NCBI GenBank assembly: GCA_031283185.1
Contig: JAITCH010000009.1
Span: 65,190-129,189, forward strand
Direction: 5' to 3'
Origin: Rickettsiales bacterium
Lineage (GTDB): Bacteria > Pseudomonadota > Alphaproteobacteria > Rs-D84
DNA length: 64,000 bases
Below, in pieces: positions 7,766 to 17,196 of this stretch; within the stretch, counting starts at the first letter, position 1, and every line of letters begins with the position of its first letter. A program made the position numbers and the translations under genes. A model generated the notes under the pieces. That model was given only the letters and a program-made list of their open reading frames with translations. It was not told the origin of the DNA and did not search any database.

Positions 7766-8870
7766 ATTCAACTGCTATTTTTTTGTTGGATGCGATGCCG
7801 CTTTTGTCGCGGATTTTCTCAAACCAGCCGGATATGTTGCCTTTTCCGGCGGATAATTGCCCTAATGCCTCGTCATACGCTTTTTGCGCGCCGTCAAGCC
7901 GTTTGCCGACATCCGCAAAATTTTCTGTAAATCCGACATATTTTTCATAAAGTTTGTTGACCATATCGACGACGATTTCTATATTTTTATCGCGCTTATC
8001 TATTTTCAGCATCGTGTCGATTGTCCGCATCATCGGGAACAGCAGAGACGGCGTGGCAAGCGCGACATTGTTCTTGAAAGAGTATTGATATAGTTCCGGG
8101 TCTTCTTCCAACGCCGCCAAATAAGAATGTTCTAATGGCATAAACATAAAGACATAATCCAGTTGCGAATCTTTTAATTTGTTCTGATATTCTTTATCGC
8201 CAAGTGTATCAATGTGTTTTTTTGTTGCCGCGACAAATTCACGAATATATTTTTTCTTTTCTGATTCGTCTTCGGAATTTGCATATTTCATATAACTTTC
8301 CAATGACAATTTGGAATCAATTACAACGCGCCGATTGTTCGGCAAGTTCAGGACATAGTCGGGGCGGACGCCGGATCCATCTTCACCGCGTGCGAAAACT
8401 TCTTTGGAATACTCGCGCCCTTCAACGAATCCCAGGATTTCAAAGATCCGTTCCAATTGGAATTCGCCCCAGTTTCCCTGCTGTTTTTTGTGTTTTAACG
8501 CGTTCGCTAAATCCGCGGCTTCTTTTTGAAGCGCGCCGGATTGTGCAATCATCGTTTTCATTTGTTCTGCAAAACTGATTTTATTTTCGGCAGTTTTTTC
8601 CAATACATCTTTGATTTGTTTTTGTAATGGGTCTAATACAACGCATAATTTTTCTTGTTGAGTTTCAGCGACAGATTTTTTTTGATGTTCTAAAAGTTCT
8701 GCGGAAATCAGTTTGAATTGGTCAAACATCTTGGAATGGACGGCGCGATTTTCCGCTTCTAATGTTGCCTTTTGTTGCAACACCACTTCATAGCGATGCT
8801 GCGAATACAGCCGCCCGATTAAAACTCCGATAACAAAGCAGACGATGCCTGCAATTATTATTTCAGTCAT
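7755..8870 (-). CDS. rmuC: DNA recombination protein RmuC family
   Basis: 371 aa. One N-terminal membrane helix (IIIAGIVCFVIGVLIGRL) is followed by a long coiled coil (about residues 30-125) and the RmuC nuclease-like domain with QGNWGEFQLERIFE, RPDYVLNLPNNRRVVIDSKLSLE and MFMPLEHSYLAALE. RmuC proteins limit DNA inversions and belong to the PD-(D/E)xK-like group. The D-x-K in VIDSKLS fits that fold. Its ATG overlaps the thrS stop by four bases (ATGA). Confidence 0.92.
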   Translation of the reverse strand: MTEIIIAGIVCFVIGVLIGRLYSQHRYEVVLQQKATLEAENRAVHSKMFDQFKLISAELLEHQKKSVAETQQEKLCVVLDPLQKQIKDVLEKTAENKISFAEQMKTMIAQSGALQKEAADLANALKHKKQQGNWGEFQLERIFEILGFVEGREYSKEVFARGEDGSGVRPDYVLNLPNNRRVVIDSKLSLESYMKYANSEDESEKKKYIREFVAATKKHIDTLGDKEYQNKLKDSQLDYVFMFMPLEHSYLAALEEDPELYQYSFKNNVALATPSLLFPMMRTIDTMLKIDKRDKNIEIVVDMVNKLYEKYVGFTENFADVGKRLDGAQKAYDEALGQLSAGKGNISGWFEKIRDKSGIASNKKIAVEYEE

Positions 8871-10621
8871 AAATCAAATTCCCTGGCGTAAATTTTTGAC
8901 CGCATTGTCAAAATGAATTCGTCTAGTTGTATTCCGTTCATTTGTTTATTGTCGCGGGTGCGGATTGATATGGTTCCATCGGCCATTTCTTTATCGCCAA
9001 GGACGAACATATATGGGATTTGCATCAATTGTGCATCGCGGATTCGTTTTTGCATACTATCGGAAGAATAACTTTTTTCGATACGGAATCCGCGGCTTGA
9101 TGTAAATACAGCCGACCGCGAAAGTTTATCCGCGATTTCGTCTGCATATTTTTGATGCGCTTCGGATATGGGGATGATGACCGCGTGGACGGGCGAAATC
9201 CATAATGGCAGTTTGCCCGCGAATTGTTCTATTAGAATTCCGATGAATCGTTCCAGGCTGCCGAACAAAGCGCGATGAAGCATTATGGGACGCTTTTTCT
9301 CGCCATCTTTATCGACATAATTTATATCAAATCGTTCCGGCAAATTCATATCGAATTGCAGGGTGCCGCATTGCCAGTCGCGCCCGATTGCATCCTTCAA
9401 TACGAATTCCAATTTGGGTCCGTAAATCGCGCCTTCACCCGGGAACAATTCGAAATCGTATCCGCCGGCTTTAAGGGCGTTGGCGAGTGCCGCTTCGGAT
9501 ATATCCCAAATTTCATCACTGCCCAATCGTTCGGCTGGGCGAGTGGAAAGTTTTATGCGAACATTGTTAAATCCGAAATCTTTGTAAATATCCATTATCA
9601 GTTTTATGACTTTGACACATTCTGTTTCGACTTGTTCTTCGGTGCAGAATATGTGTGCATCGTCCTGGGTGAATTCGCGCACGCGCATAAGACCGGCTAA
9701 CGCGCCCGAAGATTCGTATCTGTCCACCTTGCCGAATTCGGAAATTTTCATCGGCAGATCGTGGTGTGATTTTATGCCTTGTTTGAAGACCAACATTCCG
9801 CCCGGGCAACTGACGGGCTTGGCTGCAAATTCGCCGTCTTCATCACGGACTTTTGCATAGTATATGTGCGCGGCATACATTTTCCAATGACCCGAAGTTT
9901 CAAACATCTTGCGAGAGCATAGGGACGGAGTGTTGATTTCTTGGTATTCTTCACCTTCTTGCCGGTCGCGCATATATTTGACCAATTCTTGAAATATCGT
10001 CCAACCTTTGGGATGCCAGAAAACATTGCCCGGGGCATATTCGGGATCAAAGTGAAACAGGTCAAGTGCGGCACCGATCTTGCGATGATCGCGTAGCGCG
10101 GCCTCTTCCATAAATTTCAAGTGCGCGTCCAATTCGTCTTTGGTGGCGAACGCGTCAACATAGATTCGTTGCAGCATTTTATTTTTGGAATCGCCTTTCC
10201 AATATGCGCCGGCCAGGGTGCGAATCTTGAACGCATCTTTCGGGAGTTCTTTTGATGAAGCAGCGTGCGGACCACGGCATAAATCGACAAAGTCGCGGAA
10301 TTTATAAATGCTGACATTTGCATCCGGGATTTCATTGATCCATTCTAATTTGTATGGTTGATCGGCGAACAATTCGCGCGCTTCGGATTTGGAAATAGTT
10401 TTTTGTTCAAAGCGACCATCGGACTTTATCAAGTCGCGCATTTCTTTTTCTATTTTCGCAAAGTCTTCCGGGACAAAGCGGTGGTCGGTATCAAAGTCGT
10501 AATAGAATCCATTTTCGATGGCGGGGCCGCCTGCGAATTTGACACCCGGGAAAAGTTTCTGCACTGCGGCGGCGAGTATGTGCGCCAACGAGTGCCGAAT
10601 AATTTCTATATCATAAGACAT
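8867..10621 (-). CDS. thrS: Threonyl-tRNA synthetase lacking TGS domain
   Basis: 584 aa against about 640 in most bacteria. The protein begins directly with the editing domain (HSLAHILAAAVQKLFPG, containing HxxxH, and LCRGPH), so the N-terminal TGS domain is missing. The class II catalytic core is complete: motif 2 MRVREFTQDDAHIF, zinc-site Cys in KPVSCPGG and motif 3 with PIMLHRALFGSLERFI. The anticodon-binding domain is at the C-terminus. No in-frame extension carrying a TGS domain is visible upstream, because a terminator and the rplQ stop intervene. It overlaps rmuC. Confidence 0.95.
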   Translation of the reverse strand: MSYDIEIIRHSLAHILAAAVQKLFPGVKFAGGPAIENGFYYDFDTDHRFVPEDFAKIEKEMRDLIKSDGRFEQKTISKSEARELFADQPYKLEWINEIPDANVSIYKFRDFVDLCRGPHAASSKELPKDAFKIRTLAGAYWKGDSKNKMLQRIYVDAFATKDELDAHLKFMEEAALRDHRKIGAALDLFHFDPEYAPGNVFWHPKGWTIFQELVKYMRDRQEGEEYQEINTPSLCSRKMFETSGHWKMYAAHIYYAKVRDEDGEFAAKPVSCPGGMLVFKQGIKSHHDLPMKISEFGKVDRYESSGALAGLMRVREFTQDDAHIFCTEEQVETECVKVIKLIMDIYKDFGFNNVRIKLSTRPAERLGSDEIWDISEAALANALKAGGYDFELFPGEGAIYGPKLEFVLKDAIGRDWQCGTLQFDMNLPERFDINYVDKDGEKKRPIMLHRALFGSLERFIGILIEQFAGKLPLWISPVHAVIIPISEAHQKYADEIADKLSRSAVFTSSRGFRIEKSYSSDSMQKRIRDAQLMQIPYMFVLGDKEMADGTISIRTRDNKQMNGIQLDEFILTMRSKIYAREFDL

Positions 10622-10676
10622 TTGGAATTCCTTTTTTTATTGTTTTTATTTTACCTTAAAATTTCATTCTTGCAAC

Positions 10677-10705
10677 AAAAAAAGCCCGGGCGAACCCGGG
10701 CGTTA
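10677..10705 (-). terminator. Intrinsic terminator after rplQ
   Basis: Read on the minus strand: CGCCCGGGTTCGCCCGGGC followed by TTTTTTT. A perfect 8-bp GC stem with a short loop and a U-run, 20 bases after the rplQ stop. It separates rplQ from the thrS operon. Confidence 0.93.
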
Positions 10706-10723
10706 TTACCTGTTGAAGGATAA

Positions 10724-11254
10724 TTAACTTCCCGAGGAGCGACGACGAATAGTCGGTGCTTTGGCTGCGCCCGATGTCGTTGCTTTTACCCCGGAATCCT
10801 TTGCGACCTTGGCGGCCGCGGATTTTTTCGCATCAGCCTTGGTATCGCCTTCCGAATTTTTAGCGACAACTTTCTGTCCTGCGGATTTGGCTGCGACATC
10901 GCGGTCAAGCAATTCAATGATTGCCATCGGCGCGGCGTCGCCATAGCGGAATCCGGCCTTTAATACACGGGTGTATCCACCCGGGCGGGATTTATAGCGC
11001 GGGGCGAGAATGGTGAAAACCTTTTTGACCAGGGTTTCGTCGCGTAGGAATTCGTTCAGTTTTCTGCGGTGAGCAAGGTCGTCGACCTTTGCCTTTGTTA
11101 TAATTTTTTCAACGATAGAGCGAAGGTCTTTTGCCTTTGGGAGCGTGGTTTTAATTTGCTCGCGTTCTATAAGTGCCTTGGCCAAGCCAAGGAATAGTGC
11201 TTTTCTCGCGTTATAATCGCGGTTAAATTTTCTACCAGACATTTGATGACGCAT
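10724..11254 (-). CDS. rplQ: 50S ribosomal protein L17 with extended tail
   Basis: 176 aa; the conserved L17 core ([20 protein letters not shown] to ELLDRDVA) takes about 125 residues. It is followed by a low-complexity Ala/Lys/Ser tail of about 50 residues ending in [12 protein letters not shown]17 sits at the polypeptide exit side of the large subunit. It is normally co-transcribed with rpoA; here no rpoA precedes it, just about 350 bases of repeats. Confidence 0.95.
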   Translation of the reverse strand: MRHQMSGRKFNRDYNARKALFLGLAKALIEREQIKTTLPKAKDLRSIVEKIITKAKVDDLAHRRKLNEFLRDETLVKKVFTILAPRYKSRPGGYTRVLKAGFRYGDAAPMAIIELLDRDVAAKSAGQKVVAKNSEGDTKADAKKSAAAKVAKDSGVKATTSGAAKAPTIRRRSSGS

Positions 11255-11605
11255 ATTTCGCTCCTTTTAGTTTCCGCCCTTATTGTCATACCGGGGCTTG
11301 ACCCCGGTATCTTGCATTATAGGGATTGCGTTTTTGCCAAGACCTGACTTATCAGAATTCTTGAACATTAAATTAGGGGGATTTTAACCCCTGCCCCCCA
11401 AAAAGTCAAGTTTTATCGTCATCCCCGCGGAGGCGGGGATATATTGTAAGAGTCCCCTTCGCTGGCGAAGGGGTGCCGCCCGCAGGGCGGCGGGGTAGTG
11501 GTCAATAATAATTCCCCTCTCATGTGGAGGGGTGTCGCGCCGTAGCAAAGCGTAGGCGGACGGGGTGGTTGGTGCTTACCCACCCTCACCCATCATCCCG
11601 TCTTA
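11255..11605. repeat. Repeat-filled gap: R-C, R-A and R-B
   Basis: No gene. It holds R-C-type palindromes near 11288 (CCGGGGCTTGACCCCGG) and 11423 (CCCCGCGGAGGCGGGG), an R-A copy at about 11451-11506 with module CCGCCCGCAGGGCGGCGG and an R-B copy at about 11511-11574. A hairpin GGGGGATTTTAACCCC lies near 11376. It contains whatever promoter serves rplQ, but none stands out. Confidence 0.8.
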
Positions 11606-12361
11606 TTAAAACTGCACCCCGAACTGAGTTCCGATAGTCCAGACGGAGTTCGCGGTTTCCCAGTTGCCACCCTTATATGTATTCTGCGTATCAAAACTAC
11701 GGGCGATATAAGGCATTATATCCACAGATTTGTTGACATTATATACAGCACCGATCCTGGCACTGGGCTTGCGTTGATAAAGGATGCCGTCTTTGCGGGA
11801 AGGCAAATCCATATAGTGGTCGTGCGCTGAAATGTTATAGAAAATATCTCCACGGATCGCCCAAGTTTTACCCAACTTATAAAGGCCTTGCAGGTTCATC
11901 AGCAAGTCATATTCCAACCAGTCAGAATAATAGTCCCGGTCGACAAAGCGGGCGGCGACATTAAAGCCCCAAGAAAATTTATCGCTGACATCGCCATAAA
12001 TATATGTGCCGATTGTCGGAACAATGTTGTCGGCGGACAATTCGTATTTCGCTATCAAGTCCATACCGAACCGGCGGTTGCTAGAAAGTTGCCAGTTGAA
12101 TCCGATTGCCGGGCGGGAAATGCTGCTTGGTTCATAGAAGACGAAAAGTTGATCCATTACGCCATAGTTGAGTGTCTGTGCGGTCGGGCCAAAAAAGGTT
12201 CCGTCTGTAATGCCTGCCTTGCTCGGCAAGTTATAGCCCAAGTTGATGCCGGCCAAAAATTGATTTGAACTCACTCGGTATCCCGGGTCAAGGGGTGTTC
12301 TGGCGGATGCCGCGCTTGCCACCATAACGGCGGCTATTGTTATTGTGATTAGTCTTTTCAT
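11606..12361 (-). CDS. Outer-membrane beta-barrel protein
   Basis: 251 aa with a signal peptide (MKRLITITIAAVMVASAASA). The mature part is a series of alternating amphipathic strands with aromatic girdles (for example LQGLYKLGKTWAIRGDIFYN) and ends in GTQFGVQF, a typical barrel C-terminal strand with terminal Phe. Probably a 10- or 12-stranded barrel. No closer family assignment is possible from sequence reading. The next minus-strand gene upstream encodes a second barrel. Confidence 0.82.
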   Translation of the reverse strand: MKRLITITIAAVMVASAASARTPLDPGYRVSSNQFLAGINLGYNLPSKAGITDGTFFGPTAQTLNYGVMDQLFVFYEPSSISRPAIGFNWQLSSNRRFGMDLIAKYELSADNIVPTIGTYIYGDVSDKFSWGFNVAARFVDRDYYSDWLEYDLLMNLQGLYKLGKTWAIRGDIFYNISAHDHYMDLPSRKDGILYQRKPSARIGAVYNVNKSVDIMPYIARSFDTQNTYKGGNWETANSVWTIGTQFGVQF

Positions 12362-12416
12362 ATTGTTCTCCTTTGGTTGTTTTATTTATAAAAGTTTTGA
12401 CCTAGGAATGCAAGCC

Positions 12417-13187
12417 TTAAAACCTATAACTCAGTCCCAGACCGAACAAGACTTGGTCTTTTGCGAATGTTATTGGCGACTCGGCACCGACATTCACCAG
12501 GCGCAGATATTCGAATGCGATGTCCACCGACCAGGCTTTTGTTATAAAGTATTTTGCCAGCCCGCCGAAATCCCAACTTTTCAGCCCGCCCTTTGCGTTC
12601 CATTCTGGGAAACCCCACCTTTCGCCTTCGCGTTCTGTGATTCCGAAATAAGTTTGATTAAAGGCGCGGTCGCCCCAAATAAGGGTCGTGTATAGGGTCA
12701 GATTCAGTTTTTTATCCAGCAAGTCGTCGCGCCAAGTTGCACCGATATTGTAAGACGCGCCGGGGTTGTCGTTCGCCAAACCTTCGGTTATACGAAAGTT
12801 CAACATAAACGGGTCGATTTTATATATAGTATTCAATGTGGCGGTCGGCCGAATGCTTTTTATAAAGTCAATGGTTCCGAGGGATTCGCCCAGGTTTCGT
12901 TTTGCACGCCAGCGCAAAGCGGGCGCGAAGATCAGACTTCGTGAATCGTTGACCGGGATGTATGCGCCTGCTCCGCGCATAATGGATGCGAATAATGGAC
13001 CATATTGTAATTCCATCATCGGGAAATAGAAAGGCTCGTATTTGTTGGATCCTTCATATCGCGGAGAAATGAAGGCCATTGCTCCGACCGATCGTTCTTC
13101 CCATTTAAAGTATTCGATCATAGACGCCCGCGCCGGGAGGCAAAGTCCAAATAATATGGCAAAAATTATTGCTTTCATTTTCATCAT
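12417..13187 (-). CDS. MipA/OmpV family outer-membrane protein
   Basis: 256 aa from the ATG at 13187; the track start at 13205 is an upstream TTG and would spoil the signal peptide (MMKMKAIIFAILFGLCLPARA). The family pattern is clear: GAMAFISPRYEGSNKYEPFYFPMMELQYG near the start and LFGLGLSYRF at the end. MipA proteins are scaffolds linked with murein hydrolases, while OmpV relatives are porin-like. Divergent from the MFS gene, with start codons only about 20 bases apart. Confidence 0.85.
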   Translation of the reverse strand: MMKMKAIIFAILFGLCLPARASMIEYFKWEERSVGAMAFISPRYEGSNKYEPFYFPMMELQYGPLFASIMRGAGAYIPVNDSRSLIFAPALRWRAKRNLGESLGTIDFIKSIRPTATLNTIYKIDPFMLNFRITEGLANDNPGASYNIGATWRDDLLDKKLNLTLYTTLIWGDRAFNQTYFGITEREGERWGFPEWNAKGGLKSWDFGGLAKYFITKAWSVDIAFEYLRLVNVGAESPITFAKDQVLFGLGLSYRF

Positions 13188-13210
13188 AGTGTGATTATAA
13201 TCCAAAAATC

Positions 13211-14398
13211 ATGAATAGGAAGAAAATCTTTTTATGGGGTTTATATACATTTGCGAACTCGATTGTTTTCGTCAATTTCCTGGTTTATTTCTCGAAATGG
13301 CTGGTTATGGACGGCGGATTATCGGATATGGCGTATAATTTAGTGTTTGTGGCTGTGGCTGTTTTGCTGTTGTTTTCCGCGCCGTCTTTGTCGGCTCACG
13401 CGGACAAGTGCGGAAATCGGACGATTTTGCTAAACATTGCATCGGTCGGGACGATTTTGGCGTATCTGGCTGCCGCGCTTGCCGCATTATGGGGCGCGCC
13501 GGTGGTGCTGGCGTTTTTATTTTTGATTGCCGCACAATATTTTTTCCAAATGTCATATATATTTTACGACCCGCTTTTGAATGACTTGTCGGATAAAGAG
13601 CATCGCGGAAGCGCATCGGGCATAGGGCAGTTTTGTAGCGCGTCTGGAATGATATTTGGACTTGCGGCGTCATTGCCATTGGTGTCGGCGGGCGGAAGAC
13701 TTGCGCCATTGATTCCGTCTATTGTTGCGTTCACGATACTTGCATTGCCGATGATGTTGTTATACCGCGAAGATTGCGCCGTTCGGCAGAAAGAGAAAAT
13801 TAGGTTGGGTTTTGATTGGAAGAAATTCCGTGCATTTATATTAACTTCGGCTGCCGCGCCGATTTTGATTGCGTTCTTCTTTTATACGAATGCGTTGAAT
13901 ACGATTACGAATAATTATTCAATTTATGCGGGTCAGGTGCTGTCTATAACGGACGAGACGACTTCGGTTATAATGATAGTGGTTCAGATTGCGGCGGCAC
14001 TGGGGGCGTTGGCGATTGGCTTTGTCGGCGATAGGATTGGGATTCGCAGATGTTTGTTTGGGATATTGTGGACTTGGTTATTGCTGATTCCGATGATTGC
14101 ATCATCCAGTCAAATGTGGGTGTTTTTTGTGCTGGCAGGGATTCTAGGCCTGACAATCGGGGCAGGTTGGTCTGCGAGCCGAGCGTATATCAGCACGAAT
14201 TTGGAAGACGGACAGGTGGGCTATGGCTTTTCATTTTATACGATTTTCGACAGGTTTTCGTGTATGGTAGGACCGGTTATTTGGGGCGGGGTTTTGGCAT
14301 CCGGCGCGGGTTATCGCGCTGCAATGCTCTCAATGGCATTCTTTGTGGCAATGGGAATAATAATTCTTTTCCTCGGCACCCGCAAGAAGTTAAAATAA
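13211..14398 (+). CDS. MFS permease, UMF1/Atg22-like
   Basis: 395 aa, about 12 predicted membrane helices. The start KKIFLWGLYTFANSIVFVNFLVYFSKWL and the loop SDKEHRGSASGIGQFCSASGM resemble the UMF1 (Atg22-like) branch of the major facilitator superfamily. Characterised relatives export amino acids from the yeast vacuole; bacterial substrates are mostly unknown. A second MFS-like signature GFVGDRIGIRRCLFG lies in the middle. Divergent from the MipA gene, so a shared 20-base promoter region must lie within coding sequence. Confidence 0.85.
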   Translation: MNRKKIFLWGLYTFANSIVFVNFLVYFSKWLVMDGGLSDMAYNLVFVAVAVLLLFSAPSLSAHADKCGNRTILLNIASVGTILAYLAAALAALWGAPVVLAFLFLIAAQYFFQMSYIFYDPLLNDLSDKEHRGSASGIGQFCSASGMIFGLAASLPLVSAGGRLAPLIPSIVAFTILALPMMLLYREDCAVRQKEKIRLGFDWKKFRAFILTSAAAPILIAFFFYTNALNTITNNYSIYAGQVLSITDETTSVIMIVVQIAAALGALAIGFVGDRIGIRRCLFGILWTWLLLIPMIASSSQMWVFFVLAGILGLTIGAGWSASRAYISTNLEDGQVGYGFSFYTIFDRFSCMVGPVIWGGVLASGAGYRAAMLSMAFFVAMGIIILFLGTRKKLK

Positions 14399-14876
14399 TT
14401 ATATCCTTCCCAATTTTTTTGTCAGCCCCGCGCAGGCGGGGCTAGGGCTAAAAATCGCGGGCGTAGCCCGCCAAAATAATAATGTCATCCCGGGGCTTGA
14501 CCCCGGGATCTCGCCGAATAACTTTCCTGCCCCCGTTGCCGGGGGCGGGGCGGTCGCCTGTTATAGCGACCGGGGGTGGGGGTTTAATAAGTCATTGCCC
14601 GACTTGATCGGGCAATCCCGGCAAATAAAATTCCCCTCTCATGTGGAGGGGTGTCGCGCCGTAGCGAAGCGTAGGCGGACGGGGTGGTTGGTGCTTGTTA
14701 ATCGCACAAAAGTCCCCTTCGCTGGCGAAACCATCTGTCGGCTTCGCCGCCGGGGTAGTGGTAATAAAAAGCCGGGCGGGATCTCCGAATCCCGCCCGGA
14801 ACCCTTTTATCACTTTATTATTTCCGCACCCACCTCTACCATCCCGGTAGCATGGTATACCCTTTCGACCAAGATT
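14399..14876. repeat. Repeat-filled gap with five families
   Basis: No gene. In order: an R-C-like palindrome (GCCCCGCGCAGGCGGGGC), R-C (about 14485-14512), R-E (about 14526-14585), R-C again (about 14589-14625, CATTGCCCGACTTGATCGGGCAAT), R-B (14629-14697), R-A with a damaged left arm (14710-14765, GGCGAAACCATCTGTC) and R-D (14768-14812). The R-D hairpin GGGCGGGATCTCCGAATCCCGCCC sits where a terminator for the two convergent genes would be expected. Confidence 0.85.
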
Positions 14877-17018
14877 TTATTTTTGCTTTTTTGGGAAATC
14901 AATCAAGTCGCCCAACACCCTTTCTACTACGGCCTCAGAAAAATGCTCATTAATAAATGCGGTTGATTTAAATGATATGTCTTCCAATGCCTTAAAATCG
15001 TTATATAGTTTGATCACCGCATTAGCAAATTTATCTGAGCTGTCTGCGATGGCAAGTATACCTGACGCAATACCTTCTGCACCAATGCTTGTGGTAACGA
15101 CCGGGACTTTGTTGTATATAGCCTCTATAATCTTTCCCTTGATTCCTGCACCATAGCGAAGCGGAGCCACTACCAGCCTGCATTTTTGGTAGTATTCATC
15201 CAATTCTTCATCAGACACATAGCCAGTGAAAATCACGCCGTCCCCATACAAATCCTGCACTTCTTTTTCTGGTTTTTTTCCGATAACATAAAATTCAAGG
15301 TCTGGGATTTTATTTTTTATATCTGGAAATATGTCTTTCAGAAACCATTTCACCGCATCAAGATTGGGACCATGCGACCCGCCGCAGAACATTATACCAG
15401 AGCGATTAGCAGGATTATATGATATTCCATTCTTTTTATCCGTGTCCAGAATATACAATGGCACCGCGACAGCCGGCACGCCCGGAGCCAACTTGTTCAC
15501 CTCGGGAATTTCATCTTTTGAATATGTTGCGACCGCATGTGACCCGGTCATCGCCTCAATCTCCCAAGCCTTATGTATTTCGGCACTTTTTAACGCACAA
15601 GGATCTTTTGTGATTTCGAAATTACGCTGTTCACGGACACAATGTATGTCCACCGCTTGATATATAATTTTGGCGCGAGTGTATTTACGAAGCAAAGGCA
15701 AATACCAATGCGCCACAGAAGGTCTGCAAAGATAAATACAATCAACAAATCGACCATTTTCACGCAGCCACATTAGGTCATCGGCATTTAATAGCACTTC
15801 AATTCCAAGTTGGCAAAGTTCATCGGCATATTTAATATACTCGTCGCCCTTAAATTTACTTTGCGGCATGAATTTCACATTAAAGCCGTGGCGATTGAAA
15901 AATTCCAAATACTGGCGTGCAGCTCTATCGCCGCAGTTGGTATCATGTTTGGGAACATTATTATCTATAAAGAGAAGCGTTTTCTTTGTTTTTGTGCGAT
16001 CGCGCCCCCAAAATTCCTGGCCGGACATACATTGTTGATTGTGCAACTCGTTTGTCCACTTTTTGATAAATTTCTCTCTATTGTTATTAATTAAAATTTT
16101 CGAGTTGTTATTATATGATATGTTATTAAAGTGGAAGACTTCTGATTTTGGCTGGACGACTACTTTGAATCCGCTTTTTCGCACACGAAACGCGAAATCC
16201 ACATCTTCAAAATATGCTGGACAGAATTCCTCGTCGAATCCGTTAAGTCTTGTCCATAGATCCCGCCTAACCATCAAGGCGCAGCCGGATATATAATCAA
16301 CTTCTTTGACATATTTGACTTCATCCGAGTTGCGTTTCCATCCATAGCCAAAATTCCAAATATCGCAATTTTGATAGACAATTCCGCCGCATTCTTGTAC
16401 AGATCCCGATACATTCAAAATCTTTGATCCGACAGCTCCTATCAATTGGTCGGCATCAATCGTTTTAACAAGCGAACTCAGCCATCCCTCGATCATAATC
16501 ATATCATTATTGACCAGCATTATGTAATCGCCTTTGGCATACTTTGCCGCATTGTTGCAGTTTTTAATAAAGCCAAGGTTCTTTTTATTTTGAACATGAA
16601 TGATATTTTCTATGTATTCTGAAATGTTTTTCGTTCTATCCGAAGAATTATCATCCGCAATTATTACTTCATAATTCGTATCTTTAGTGTGTGCAAGTAT
16701 GGAATACAGGCAGGCACGGGTATATTTATATTGATTATAGACTGGCATAATTATTGATACTTTGGGATTTTCACAACGGGCAAAGCTAAACTTTTTCGGA
16801 ACGCGTTCTCGTGGCATCGCCGTCCTTTTTTTATCATAAACATTATTCTCTATCATTCTGCCTTGTCCACGAGGACTCAATTTGCGTTTGCTTATTCTAA
16901 TTCCCATAAAATAAGTTTCAACAGCATTGATTGATTTTTTCTTCATCAGATATGGCAAACCAAAGAAATAATATCTCTTGTCTCCGTCCATACAACTTTT
17001 TTTCCCAAACAATTTCAT
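14877..17018 (-). CDS. Bifunctional glycosyltransferase (GT2 plus GT4)
   Basis: 713 aa. The N-terminal half is a GT-A, family 2 domain: SIIMPVYNQYKYTRACLYSI, VIIADDNSSD, NLGFIKNCN and VNNDMIMIEGW (DxD-like), with FEDVDFAFRVRKSGF as acceptor loop. The C-terminal half is a GT-B, family 4 domain with GIMFCGGSHGPN and PLRYGAGIKGKIIEAI. It likely builds a surface polysaccharide or glycan using two sugar transfers. It is visibly more AT-rich than its neighbours, has no in-frame repeat, and stands alone, which suggests acquisition by transfer. Confidence 0.88.
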   Translation of the reverse strand: MKLFGKKSCMDGDKRYYFFGLPYLMKKKSINAVETYFMGIRISKRKLSPRGQGRMIENNVYDKKRTAMPRERVPKKFSFARCENPKVSIIMPVYNQYKYTRACLYSILAHTKDTNYEVIIADDNSSDRTKNISEYIENIIHVQNKKNLGFIKNCNNAAKYAKGDYIMLVNNDMIMIEGWLSSLVKTIDADQLIGAVGSKILNVSGSVQECGGIVYQNCDIWNFGYGWKRNSDEVKYVKEVDYISGCALMVRRDLWTRLNGFDEEFCPAYFEDVDFAFRVRKSGFKVVVQPKSEVFHFNNISYNNNSKILINNNREKFIKKWTNELHNQQCMSGQEFWGRDRTKTKKTLLFIDNNVPKHDTNCGDRAARQYLEFFNRHGFNVKFMPQSKFKGDEYIKYADELCQLGIEVLLNADDLMWLRENGRFVDCIYLCRPSVAHWYLPLLRKYTRAKIIYQAVDIHCVREQRNFEITKDPCALKSAEIHKAWEIEAMTGSHAVATYSKDEIPEVNKLAPGVPAVAVPLYILDTDKKNGISYNPANRSGIMFCGGSHGPNLDAVKWFLKDIFPDIKNKIPDLEFYVIGKKPEKEVQDLYGDGVIFTGYVSDEELDEYYQKCRLVVAPLRYGAGIKGKIIEAIYNKVPVVTTSIGAEGIASGILAIADSSDKFANAVIKLYNDFKALEDISFKSTAFINEHFSEAVVERVLGDLIDFPKKQK

Positions 17019-17141
17019 AATTTATGTCCCCTATTAATTTTTCAATTAATGAGTTTAACATTAAATATCGATGTTTGGAATAAAAAAATTGAGGACATAA
17101 TTCTAAAACTTATTTTGTTATAACCTGTTATTCTTTTTAAT

Positions 17142-17170
17142 TTCAATTTTGCCGCTGGGATATGTATAAT
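17142..17170 (+). promoter_or_regulatory. Probable promoter of lpxA-lpxB
   Basis: TATAAT at 17165-17170 with a weak TTCAAT 17 bases upstream (17142-17147). The lpxA ATG is 27 bases after the -10 box. The surrounding 180 bases are AT-rich and free of repeats. Confidence 0.5.
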
Positions 17171-17196
17171 TCCAAGATAAAAGGAATTAAAGCAAA

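Noticed and set aside
14710-14765. Riboswitch-like structure with GGCGAAACCATCTGTC
   Set aside because: It is an R-A copy with a damaged left arm; the flanking right arm GGGGTAGTGGTAATAA identifies it.
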